Assembly (NCBI GenBank): GCA_964397665.1
Contig: CAYNJW010000019.1
Coordinates: 1-10,824, forward strand
Direction of reading: 5' to 3'
Source: CAYNJW01 sp964397665
Lineage (GTDB): Archaea > Nanobdellota > Nanobdellia > Pacearchaeales > GW2011-AR1
DNA length: 10,824 nucleotides
Made by a program: the position numbers and the translations under genes. Positions 1 to 7,309 of the stretch are shown here, one piece after another. Within the stretch, counting starts at the first letter, position 1, and every line of letters begins with the position of its first letter. The notes under the pieces are model-generated. The model was not told the DNA's origin and made no database searches. It saw only the letters and a program-made list of their open reading frames with translations.

Positions 1-1
1 T

Positions 2-2773
2 TTCGATAAAGCAGGAAATTCAAAAAGTACAGAAACAAGATTGATAAGTTTGGATACTGTTGCTCCGATTATTGTCTTTGATACTGGCACAGAGATTAAT
101 GACTCAACATTTGAAAGAGATTGGATTTATGTCACTGCAAACTTGGTAGAATTAAATCTTAAGAGTATTACTTATGAATTATATGATGGGAATTTTTCTT
201 TGTTGAATAAAACAACTTATTTTACAGATGTTATGGACATTAACTTTACTGCAACCGGAACAAATAAAACTTATTTTTATGATATTTCTGTTGTAGATTT
301 TGCCAATAATTCCGCAGTTACAGAAACTCGTAGAATAAATCTTGTAGATAAAACTTCTCCAAATTTGCAGATTAGTTCTCCAATAAATAAGATTTATGGG
401 TTTTTTGAAGGAATTAGATTAGACTATTTTGTTTCGGATAGACATCTTGATTCTTGTTGGTACACTTTGAATGAAGGCGTGAATATTACTCTGCCTAATT
501 GTGAGAATTCTGTTTTAAATTTAGAAGATAATAAAGAGTATAATTTGACAGTTTATGCAAATGATTCAATGGGATATTTTTCAGAAGACAATGTAACTTT
601 TTCAACAAATTCAAGTTATATAATTACCGATAAATTTAAGGTGCTACATGGTTCAAATTTGTATTTGGCTGGCCAAACAAGTGAAGAGATAGAAACAACA
701 GCGCCTTCAAAGTCATTCATCTTACATACTTCAAGAAGTTCAGATAGTGGTCCAGATACCTTGAAAGTAATAAGTAAATTTACTAATGGGAACAACATAA
801 CTTTTGAAAATTATGGTTCAGGAAGTGGAGCAAATATTGATTGGTCTTTAGTTAGCGGTCCGAATATTTCTGTCCAAAGGGGAGAGGTTACATTTACAAA
901 TGAGAAAAACTTTTCTGTTCAAATAAGTGGCGTTAATTTAAGTGAGAGTTTTATTATTGTAAATTCAAAATTAAATTCTGGAAATAGTCAAGACATGGTG
1001 GATAGTTTTTTTACAGGGGAATTTGAAAATTCATCTACACTTTTATTTAAACGAGGAGAAAATTCATCTTCAGGAGTTTTATCTTGGCAAGTTGTTAGTT
1101 GGGAAGGTTCAGAAGTGCAAAGTGGTCAAGTAAGTCTTGCAGATGGAGAAAAGAGTAAAACAAAACAGATTAGTGAGGTAAATCTTTCAACAACTTTTAT
1201 GGTTTTTTCAAATATGCTTGAGGGAGATGAGGGTGTTCAAGATTTATTAATTAAAGGAAGTTTGATAAATAATTCTGCCCTTAATTTTTCAAGAAGAGGT
1301 TCTGGAGGGAACATTTCTTTAAATTATTTTGTAATTTCATCAGAGATTTTGGATGTGCAATCTGGAAGTTATAATCATTTAACAAATTCAGATGACCAAG
1401 TTATAGCTCTAAATAAGAATTTAAGAAATGTAGGTAGGACTTTCGATATTCATTCAAATGAAAATGAAGGTTCTTTAACTTCTTTCGCTGAAGGATTTGT
1501 AACTCAACATATTAAGAATAGTTCTTCAATTATTCTTAAGAAAGGTTCATCATCTGGCGAAGGAGAAACAGCATGGTTTACTGTAGAGATTAGAGATTTA
1601 GATATTCCTGTAATTAGTTTATTAAGCCCAATTAATGATGAAAATTTTACAGATTTAGAGATAGAAAGTTTTAATTTTTCTGTTGACGATGTATCAAATT
1701 TAAGTAATTGTAGTTTATATGGTTCTTGGAATAGTGGATGGCATTTAAATCAGACAATAATAAATCTTGTTCCAAATCAAGAGTATTCTTTCAATGGAGT
1801 TAGTTTAAACCTTAATGGGGTTTACAATTGGAGCGTAGGATGTTACGATACCTATGGAAATTATGGTTTTTCAGAAAATAGAACTTTTAGTGCTTATTTG
1901 CCACCAACAGAAACATCCCTTGTGAATATTTCTCAATCAGATAACGATGGAACAGGAAATATAACGCTTTTTTGGAATTCAACAAATAATACTTTGAAGT
2001 ATAGAGTTTTATATAGTTCTAATCTAACTGATTTTAGTATTCTTGGAGAGACAACAGCAACAAATTATACTGACACTACTTTCGCAGGAAATAAAAGAAG
2101 ATTTTATAAAATTGAATCTTGGAATCCTTCTTCATCAAATATTAGTTCTAAAACTTTTGGTTCCCATGTTTATGAATTGCATCATAATTCTTTAGCAAAA
2201 AATATTAAGAATAGAAATTGGATAGCATTCCCAACTAATTTTAGTTATTTGAAAAATGCAAATAGCTCTCTTAATGAGATAATTGGGATTTCTGCAATTT
2301 CTACACTAAATAGAACAACTCAGAAGTTAGTTTCATGTAGTGAGTTCAGTTGTCCAGATAAATTTAGTTGCACAGATACTGCTTGTAATTTTGATTTGAA
2401 TGTTGGAGAAGGATATGAGGTTTTACTAAATGAAAGCGGAGATTCAAATATTAATTGGTCAGGTGTTGGTGTTGTAAATGAACCAATGCAAATAGAATTA
2501 GTTTATGATGAAACCGGTACAAGATTTAATAAGAATTGGATAAGCATGTATGCTGGAACTGTTTTAAAAGATGCAAGTGATTTAAGTGATAGTTTGTTAG
2601 GAGAAGATGCTGTTTCAAGATGGAATAGCGAACACCAAGAGAGTGAAGGTTTTCTAGGGCAATTTTGTTTCCCATGTGGTTTATGTATTCCTGCTGGAGA
2701 GGATTTCAAAATAAATATGGAGGAAGGATATGAAGTTAGTGTTACTCAAGATAGTTATTGGACGCAAGAGTAA
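2..2773 (+). CDS. Secreted multidomain Ig-like surface glycoprotein (5' end outside window)
   Basis: The frame is open to the left edge: upstream of the TTG at 41 it still reads FDKAGNSKSTETR, typical of the end of an Ig-like repeat, so the real start lies outside the window and the TTG is not the start. Numbering residues from that TTG: Ig-like beta domains (about 1-100 and 102-190, with a DKTSPNLQISSP linker), a block of four ~80-residue repeats (226-525), another Ig-like domain opening with IPVISLLSPIND (about 530-635), a fibronectin-III-like segment (about 640-720), and a duplicated C-terminal module starting NWIAFP (726) and NWISMY (832), each ending in a GEGYEV/EEGYEV motif. There are dozens of N-X-S/T sequons. 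Cys residues cluster in the C-terminal module (CSEFSC, CFPCGLC). No C-terminal membrane helix is visible, so it is probably secreted or held non-covalently at the cell surface. Domain names are by resemblance; adhesion or S-layer association is inference. Confidence 0.85.
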   Translation, partial: FDKAGNSKSTETRLISLDTVAPIIVFDTGTEINDSTFERDWIYVTANLVELNLKSITYELYDGNFSLLNKTTYFTDVMDINFTATGTNKTYFYDISVVDFANNSAVTETRRINLVDKTSPNLQISSPINKIYGFFEGIRLDYFVSDRHLDSCWYTLNEGVNITLPNCENSVLNLEDNKEYNLTVYANDSMGYFSEDNVTFSTNSSYIITDKFKVLHGSNLYLAGQTSEEIETTAPSKSFILHTSRSSDSGPDTLKVISKFTNGNNITFENYGSGSGANIDWSLVSGPNISVQRGEVTFTNEKNFSVQISGVNLSESFIIVNSKLNSGNSQDMVDSFFTGEFENSSTLLFKRGENSSSGVLSWQVVSWEGSEVQSGQVSLADGEKSKTKQISEVNLSTTFMVFSNMLEGDEGVQDLLIKGSLINNSALNFSRRGSGGNISLNYFVISSEILDVQSGSYNHLTNSDDQVIALNKNLRNVGRTFDIHSNENEGSLTSFAEGFVTQHIKNSSSIILKKGSSSGEGETAWFTVEIRDLDIPVISLLSPINDENFTDLEIESFNFSVDDVSNLSNCSLYGSWNSGWHLNQTIINLVPNQEYSFNGVSLNLNGVYNWSVGCYDTYGNYGFSENRTFSAYLPPTETSLVNISQSDNDGTGNITLFWNSTNNTLKYRVLYSSNLTDFSILGETTATNYTDTTFAGNKRRFYKIESWNPSSSNISSKTFGSHVYELHHNSLAKNIKNRNWIAFPTNFSYLKNANSSLNEIIGISAISTLNRTTQKLVSCSEFSCPDKFSCTDTACNFDLNVGEGYEVLLNESGDSNINWSGVGVVNEPMQIELVYDETGTRFNKNWISMYAGTVLKDASDLSDSLLGEDAVSRWNSEHQESEGFLGQFCFPCGLCIPAGEDFKINMEEGYEVSVTQDSYWTQE
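716..1609 (+). repeat. Four-copy ~80-residue internal protein repeat
   Basis: Within the first surface protein, repeat units begin with an aromatic-aliphatic strand at 716 (FILHTS), 950 (FIIVNS), 1196 (FMVFSN) and 1442 (FDIHSN). Spacings are 78, 82 and 82 codons, and the last copy is incomplete. Each full copy then carries a strand such as TLLFKR or ALNFSR, a W/Y-x-V-V-like strand (DWSLVSG, SWQVVSW, NYFVIS), the motif VQ-x-G (SVQRGEV, EVQSGQV, DVQSGSY), and a closing V-N-L or similar segment. The copies are diverged at DNA level, so this is an old protein-level duplication and not a recent tandem repeat. Confidence 0.75.
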
Positions 2774-2774
2774 C

Positions 2775-2784
2775 TTTTTAAAAA
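2775..2784 (+). promoter_or_regulatory. Archaeal TATA box for the 2804 gene
   Basis: TTTTTAAAAA lies 2 nt after the stop of the preceding gene, centred about 24-25 nt before the ATG at 2804. That spacing places the transcription start at or near the A of the ATG, implying a leaderless transcript. No Shine-Dalgarno-like sequence is present in the 30-nt intergenic space. Confidence 0.55.
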
Positions 2785-2803
2785 CTTTTAATTATTTAAT
2801 TTT

Positions 2804-4684
2804 ATGAATCTAAAGATTTTAATTTTGCTTTTAATTTTTTGTACAGGATTAATTAATTTATCTTCAGCAGAGATTATCGGTGGTGAGGTTTATTCAAGTG
2901 GAAGTTTAAGTCCTGCCTTTCAGAATGTTTTTGTTTATTCAGTTGAACATCCTGAAAAATATGTTGAAGTTAAAGTTAGTCCTGCTAGGAATCGTTATTC
3001 CTTTACTAATTCAATAGTTTTATTTACTTCTTCAGATTTAATCAGGGCAGAGATTTTAGATTTTGAAAATGGGTTTATGGCCGGGCCAGTTGATATGGCT
3101 TTATGGGTAAAGAATAATAAGAGATATTCTTGTCAGGATTGTAATATCTTTTCATCTATGGAACTTCGGGAGGTAATGTTGATTAAAGATTTTAAGAAAT
3201 TAGTTATTTCTCCAACAAATGAATTTAATTTTTCGGCTAACATTTATGATGATTGCGATTTTGAACTAATAACTGAGAATGTTTCTAAAAAATTATGTGA
3301 AGGTGGTTGTGATTATTCAGGTTCTTTTTTTGGAAATCTCGGAAGCAATAAAGCAAGATTTATTTCAGACTGTAAGACTGGTAAGAGGATAAAAAAATCT
3401 TCAAATGTTCAACCAAATGTTTCTTCAGAAAAAAGATTAATTATTGGCGAGAGTAGTTTAAAGATTAATTTTTTTGGAGAGGTTAATGGAAGGTTAGATT
3501 TATTAGATTTTATTCCAGATGAGTATGAAGTTTTTAATATTTCAGACAATGGAAGAAAATACTCTGAAGATGGATATTTTTCAATAGAGTGGAAAAATAT
3601 TTCTGGAAATTTTAATTACACTTATTTTTTAATTCCACGGAAAAAAGTAAGAAGTTGTGAGCTAGGTTTAACAGGAAATATTTCCTTGAGGGAGTCTTTT
3701 AGTTCAAATTTTAAAAGAATTAATTCTTCATTTAATTTAAAAGACTTTGATTTTTTTACCGAATGTAATTTTAGTAAAGACTTTGATTTTTTTATTGTTC
3801 CAAATATTACTCTTGAACGAAGTTTTTCAAGAGGTTTAAGGGTTGGCAAAAAAGGAAGTGTAAATTTAGTTGGAGAATTTCCTGTAGCTGTTTCAGGAGT
3901 TCGTGTTGCAGAATATGTCCCTTATGATTTTGATATTTCACAGATTTCAGACGGTGGGATTTTGGAAGATTCTAATATTGATTATCAAAAAATTGTTTGG
4001 AATTTTTCTGGAAAATCTTTTGATTATACTTATCTTTTAAAACCAAAGAAATCAGGAGAATTTTTCTTTTTATCAGATGTTGGAGATAATTTTTTGAATG
4101 AGGAGCCTGTTAGTGTTTCCAAGTTTTTTCAAAAACAAGTAAAACCTTCAAGCGGTTCAGGTTCTTCTGGAGGCAAGAGTGGTTCCAAAATTAACATTAG
4201 TAAATATCTTTATTCTCCAAAGAATTTTTCAAAAGTAACTCCTAATTTTCCATTGATTGTAAAGAATAAAAAGAACGATTTAACTGTAGCCTTTTATTCT
4301 TCTTTGTTTAAAAAAGATGGGGCTTTTGAGATTTTTAATTTTGATTATGAAGGTAAGGTTCCAAGTAGAAAAACAAAATATCTTGATTCTTATTATTTTG
4401 AAACCAATTTAGAAAACTCTGAATTTGGAAAAATGGTTTTTAATTATAAAGTTAATCGTTCAATTTTAAAATCAAAGAATTTTAAAGATATAAAGTTTTA
4501 CGGATTGGATAGGCAAGGGAAATTTTTATCGTTAACTGGAAAAGTTATTTCGTCAAATAATAATTCAGTAGAATATTCTTTTGAAACTAAATTACCAATA
4601 AAGAAACTTTTAATTTTTGGAATCAAAAAAAATCTTAGTTTGTGGGACAAAATTTTGATTTGGTTAGAAAGTTTATGGAATTGA
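2804..4684 (+). CDS. Secreted surface protein with PGF-pre-PGF-like C-terminal domain
   Basis: 626 residues. Residues 1-22 form a clear Sec signal peptide (hydrophobic ILILLLIF core, probable cleavage after SSA). A Cys-containing N-terminal region follows (CQDC near 100; CEGGC near 165). A duplicated beta domain is visible at about 212-280 and 345-415: both begin with a hydrophobic strand and G, contain F/YVP or FIP-D/Y then ISD-G, and end with W..ISG/FSG, F(N/D)YTY and P-(R/K)-KK. A Ser/Gly/Lys linker (about 448-462) leads to a C-terminal domain (about 463-615) resembling the archaeal PGF-pre-PGF domain, with a strand MVFNYKVNRSIL, then a FYGLDRQGKF..L strand pair and a final FGI. No PGF-CTERM helix follows; the end LWDKILIWLESLWN is a short amphipathic stretch. 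The start is fixed by the signal peptide and the TATA box. Probably a surface-layer-associated glycoprotein; exact role unknown. Confidence 0.85.
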   Translation: MNLKILILLLIFCTGLINLSSAEIIGGEVYSSGSLSPAFQNVFVYSVEHPEKYVEVKVSPARNRYSFTNSIVLFTSSDLIRAEILDFENGFMAGPVDMALWVKNNKRYSCQDCNIFSSMELREVMLIKDFKKLVISPTNEFNFSANIYDDCDFELITENVSKKLCEGGCDYSGSFFGNLGSNKARFISDCKTGKRIKKSSNVQPNVSSEKRLIIGESSLKINFFGEVNGRLDLLDFIPDEYEVFNISDNGRKYSEDGYFSIEWKNISGNFNYTYFLIPRKKVRSCELGLTGNISLRESFSSNFKRINSSFNLKDFDFFTECNFSKDFDFFIVPNITLERSFSRGLRVGKKGSVNLVGEFPVAVSGVRVAEYVPYDFDISQISDGGILEDSNIDYQKIVWNFSGKSFDYTYLLKPKKSGEFFFLSDVGDNFLNEEPVSVSKFFQKQVKPSSGSGSSGGKSGSKINISKYLYSPKNFSKVTPNFPLIVKNKKNDLTVAFYSSLFKKDGAFEIFNFDYEGKVPSRKTKYLDSYYFETNLENSEFGKMVFNYKVNRSILKSKNFKDIKFYGLDRQGKFLSLTGKVISSNNNSVEYSFETKLPIKKLLIFGIKKNLSLWDKILIWLESLWN

Positions 4685-4696
4685 GTAATGGTTAAA

Positions 4697-4704
4697 TTTA
4701 TATA
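4697..4704 (+). promoter_or_regulatory. Archaeal TATA box for the 4726 gene
   Basis: TTTATATA is a near-consensus archaeal TATA box, preceded by an A-rich BRE-like GGTTAAA. Its centre is 25 nt upstream of the ATG at 4726, so transcription should begin at that ATG (leaderless). This favours 4726 over the GTG at 4714 as the start. Confidence 0.65.
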
Positions 4705-4708
4705 TCTT

Positions 4709-4716
4709 GGAAGGTG
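4709..4716 (+). promoter_or_regulatory. Possible Shine-Dalgarno-like GGAAGGTG
   Basis: GGAAGGTG sits 9 nt before the ATG at 4726 and contains AGGTG, complementary to the 3' end of 16S rRNA. It would only act if transcription starts upstream of where the 4697-4704 TATA box predicts. Either way, it also points to 4726 as the start codon. Confidence 0.3.
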
Positions 4717-4725
4717 TTTTGTTAT

Positions 4726-6408
4726 ATGAGGTTGAAATTTCAGATAGTATTTTTATTTTTATTAGTTTTTAACTTTGCGTCAGTTTTTGCGTTAGAAGAT
4801 TTTAATGTTGCAATTTCTAATTCTGAAGATTGGGAAGATGTTTATTCTACAATGCTTTTTGCAAATTTGAAAGGTGCAGATTCAGAATTTTTAGTGAGTA
4901 CAGAACATGGTAGTGTTTTATTAAATGGAATTTCAAAATCAAAGAAGGTTTTGGTCGTGACAAATAAGAAGAAGCCATTTGTTTTTAATTATGAACAAAC
5001 CTTGAAAAATAAGGGTTTTAAATCTGTAGATTTAATTAAAGTTAAATCTGCTACTTTGGATTTGATTGAAGAATTGCCAGAAATTAAGAATTTTGTAATA
5101 GTTGGGAATGATTATGGTTATAATTCTATAGCAGTTGTGCCATATGCCAAAATTACAAATTCTTGGGTTTTTTTAGCAGATAGAACAAATATTGATGAGA
5201 TTTCTTCAATTTTAAAAAGTAGGCAAGTTGATGATGTTTTAGTTTATGGTTATGTCGATAGGGAAGTAAAGGATGCAATTAAGAGATATAATCCTGAGTA
5301 TGTTTCAACAGGAGATAAATTTAAAGATAATATTTTAATTGTTAAAAAATATCTTAAATTAAACCCGGTTAAACAAGTAGTTTTAACAAATGGTGAATAC
5401 ATAGAGAAAGAAATTATGTTGGGAAATAATCCAGTTTTATTTACTGGCAGGGAGAATGTTCCAGATCAAATTAAGGATTATTTAAAAGATTCAAGTATAG
5501 AAATTGGTGTTTTAATAGGGAATGAACTTGTAGGTGCTGCTACAAATATAAAGAGGAGTACAGGAATCAGCGTAATTGCTAAATTTGCAAGGGGTTCAAG
5601 ATCTCCATCAGCAGGAATTGCAACTGTTGAGGGCTTAGATTTATTTCCATTGCCTTCTCCAAGATTAGATTTGGAAGTTTATTCTATTAAATATAATAGT
5701 GCTACAAACCAGTTAGAAGTTACTTATAAAAGTGGTTCAAATGTTCCAGCATATGTTAAGGGAACAATAACAATTAGATTAAATGGTGAAAATTTAAGAA
5801 TTGGTGATCAAAATCCTTTTTTTATAGCTCCAGGAGATTTTAAAACAGTTGTTTATGATGATGTGGAATTATTAGGCGAAGAAGATTTATCTGCAGAAGT
5901 GTATATTCTGTTTGGTGAAGTTGAGTCCGCATTAGACAGAGTACTAAAGGGAAATATAGATATTGATTTTATTAATGTTTTAGATGCTTGTGATTTGGAG
6001 TTTGTTAGTCTAACATATAATAAACAGAAAGAAGCATTTTATTTGAAAGTTAAGAATTTGGAAAAAATCTCTTGTTGGGCAGATGTTGAGTTAAGAAATG
6101 TTTTAATTAACAGTGTTGAGACAACCCTTGGTTCAGAGAAAGTTAAACTCATAGGTCCAAGAGATAAAGGAACAATAGAGATTAAGCAAAGGATGGGCGA
6201 AGAAGATTTAAAAGATAATGAGTTTATTGAAACTTATGTTTATTATGGGGAACGAAAAGAATCTCTTGTAAAATTTCTTAAAGGAAATTTAGAGTTAAAT
6301 ATTAATTTATTTAGCACATTAACAAAAGTAATTATCTCCCTAGTTTTAATTATTATTATTTTAATAATCCTTGGAGTTATTTTAAAACTGAGAGATGATG
6401 ATTTTTAA
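4726..6408 (+). CDS. Membrane-anchored surface protein with cell-wall-binding-repeat-2-like N-terminal region
   Basis: 560 residues from the ATG at 4726; a GTG four codons upstream is in frame but contradicted by the TATA position. Residues 1-22 are a signal peptide ending VFA. Residues about 25-305 are alpha/beta, with repeated hydrophobic strands followed by G or D (KKVLVVTNK, IKNFVIVGNDYG, SWVFLADRTN, VDDVLVYGYVD, VKQVVLTNG, IEIGVLIGNE). This rhythm resembles the cell-wall-binding repeat 2 family of surface proteins. Residues 313-415 and 420-526 are a duplicated beta domain: both begin LDLE/CDLE plus a Y-containing strand and end with VY..FGE or VYYGE, LKGN and I/L-D/E-I/L. A strong hydrophobic helix (about 535-556) followed by KLRDDDF anchors the C-terminus with a short cytoplasmic tail. 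The likely topology is therefore a large extracytoplasmic ectodomain on one C-terminal membrane helix. A surface-attachment role is inference from resemblance. Confidence 0.85.
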   Translation: MRLKFQIVFLFLLVFNFASVFALEDFNVAISNSEDWEDVYSTMLFANLKGADSEFLVSTEHGSVLLNGISKSKKVLVVTNKKKPFVFNYEQTLKNKGFKSVDLIKVKSATLDLIEELPEIKNFVIVGNDYGYNSIAVVPYAKITNSWVFLADRTNIDEISSILKSRQVDDVLVYGYVDREVKDAIKRYNPEYVSTGDKFKDNILIVKKYLKLNPVKQVVLTNGEYIEKEIMLGNNPVLFTGRENVPDQIKDYLKDSSIEIGVLIGNELVGAATNIKRSTGISVIAKFARGSRSPSAGIATVEGLDLFPLPSPRLDLEVYSIKYNSATNQLEVTYKSGSNVPAYVKGTITIRLNGENLRIGDQNPFFIAPGDFKTVVYDDVELLGEEDLSAEVYILFGEVESALDRVLKGNIDIDFINVLDACDLEFVSLTYNKQKEAFYLKVKNLEKISCWADVELRNVLINSVETTLGSEKVKLIGPRDKGTIEIKQRMGEEDLKDNEFIETYVYYGERKESLVKFLKGNLELNINLFSTLTKVIISLVLIIIILIILGVILKLRDDDF

Positions 6409-6411
6409 AAT

Positions 6412-6759
6412 TTAATCTATTTTTTCAATTTCAATTTTCAATTTTTCTAATCTTTCTATAAATTTTTCTAAATCTCTTTTTTCAAATGTAGAGATTGCAA
6501 TCTTAAGTTTTGAAAAAAGGATATTTTTTCTTAGTTCTTGGATAAATAGGTCATGTCCTTTTTTTCTTTTCTTTTTTATTTCATTAGCTAAGTTTTCAAA
6601 TAAGTCTTGAAGAAAATCTACGATAGCTTCTTCCAATATCTCCACTTGTTCTTCTTCCCCCTTCTTTAATAGCCTGTTTTCTTTAATTTTTAATCCTTTA
6701 TTTTTTAAAAGATTGAAAGCTATCGAGAGTTTTTCATTTTTTATTAACTTTTTTTCCAT
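6412..6759 (-). CDS. Small Lys/Glu-rich helical protein, unknown function
   Basis: 115 residues, about 20% Lys by hand count, with no signal peptide or membrane helix. It is predicted to be almost all helical: an N-terminal LSIAFNLLKNKGLKIKE segment, an acidic middle (EEEQVEILEEAIVDFLQDLF, residues about 36-55), a basic IKKKRKKG patch, and a C-terminal amphipathic coil (FIERLEKLKIEIEKID). Its ATG lies inside the end of the upstream gene (26-nt overlap), so it is probably translationally coupled as the last gene of the minus-strand operon. Its stop is 3 nt from the stop of the convergent surface-protein gene. I do not recognise the family. Confidence 0.65.
   Translation of the reverse strand: MEKKLIKNEKLSIAFNLLKNKGLKIKENRLLKKGEEEQVEILEEAIVDFLQDLFENLANEIKKKRKKGHDLFIQELRKNILFSKLKIAISTFEKRDLEKFIERLEKLKIEIEKID
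6420..6425 (+). terminator. Possible oligo-T terminator after the 4726 gene
   Basis: A T6 run lies 12 nt after the TAA at 6406-6408, followed by many more T-tracts, because the antisense of the Lys-rich genes is T-rich. Archaeal termination commonly uses oligo-T tracts without a hairpin, and I see no strong hairpin here. Confidence 0.3.
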
Positions 6760-7291
6760 TTTCCTTATGTTTTATGAAGAAAAGTTTCTTCAATTTCTTT
6801 TTTATTTCCTTCCCTTCTTCTCTAATCTTTAGTGAAATTTTGACAACTTTTTTCAACTCTTTTTTTTCAATTTTTAGATAATTTATTTTTATATTTTTCC
6901 AAAAAGATACGAGGGCAATCTTAATTTTAAATAATTTAAAAAGAATTTTTAGGATTTTCTTTTTTCTTTTCATTCTTTCGAATTTTCTTTTCAGCTTATA
7001 TTTTTTTGAAATTTTCTCTCTTTTTTTATAATCTTTTTTTGTTTGTAAGATGTTTATATTTCCAATTTTTTCTATTTTTTCTATTTTTTCTTCCCTTACT
7101 TTTTTCCTATCTTTCTTTACTTTTTTAATTTGTTTTTTATAATCTTTTTCGAATTTTTTTTTAGCTTTATTTAAATCTGCTTTGTATTTTTTCTCTAATT
7201 CTTCTATTTTCACCCCATTTTTAAGTTTTTCAAGTAATTCTTTATCTAAGTTTTTTAATTTTTTTGAGTATTCTTCTTCTGCTTTTACCAT
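6734..7291 (-). CDS. Extremely Lys-rich coiled-coil protein, unknown function
   Basis: 185 residues with about 66 Lys (36%) by hand count. The first half reads as a long charged helix (heptad-like spacing in KLKNLDKELLEKLKN and further on), followed by a very basic stretch (RKFERMKRKKK, about 103-113). A more hydrophobic segment (ILKILFKLFKIKIALVSFW, about 114-132) could bind membrane or pack against another helix, and a second basic helix ends the protein. No signal peptide is seen. It lies 18 nt after the preceding gene and overlaps the next by 26 nt, consistent with an operon. It could bind nucleic acid or polyanions, or tether to the inner face of the membrane; both are inference. The coding frame is much longer than neighbouring shadow frames, but such low-complexity protein makes gene prediction less certain than usual. 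Confidence 0.6.
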   Translation of the reverse strand: MVKAEEEYSKKLKNLDKELLEKLKNGVKIEELEKKYKADLNKAKKKFEKDYKKQIKKVKKDRKKVREEKIEKIEKIGNINILQTKKDYKKREKISKKYKLKRKFERMKRKKKILKILFKLFKIKIALVSFWKNIKINYLKIEKKELKKVVKISLKIREEGKEIKKKLKKLFFIKHKENGKKVNKK

Positions 7292-7309
7292 TTTTAAAGA
7301 GTTTTTATT

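Noticed and set aside
41..43. TTG as start codon of the first gene
   Set aside because: The frame stays open upstream to base 2 and encodes typical Ig-repeat sequence, so the gene begins outside the window.
616..3849. Short minus-strand frames at 616-798, 2503-2709 and 3622-3849
   Set aside because: All lie antisense to well-supported surface-protein genes and show no independent signals.
4714..4716. GTG as start of the third surface protein
   Set aside because: The TATA box at 4697-4704 predicts transcription starting near 4726; the GTG would lie upstream of the transcript, and the signal peptide fits the ATG at 4726.
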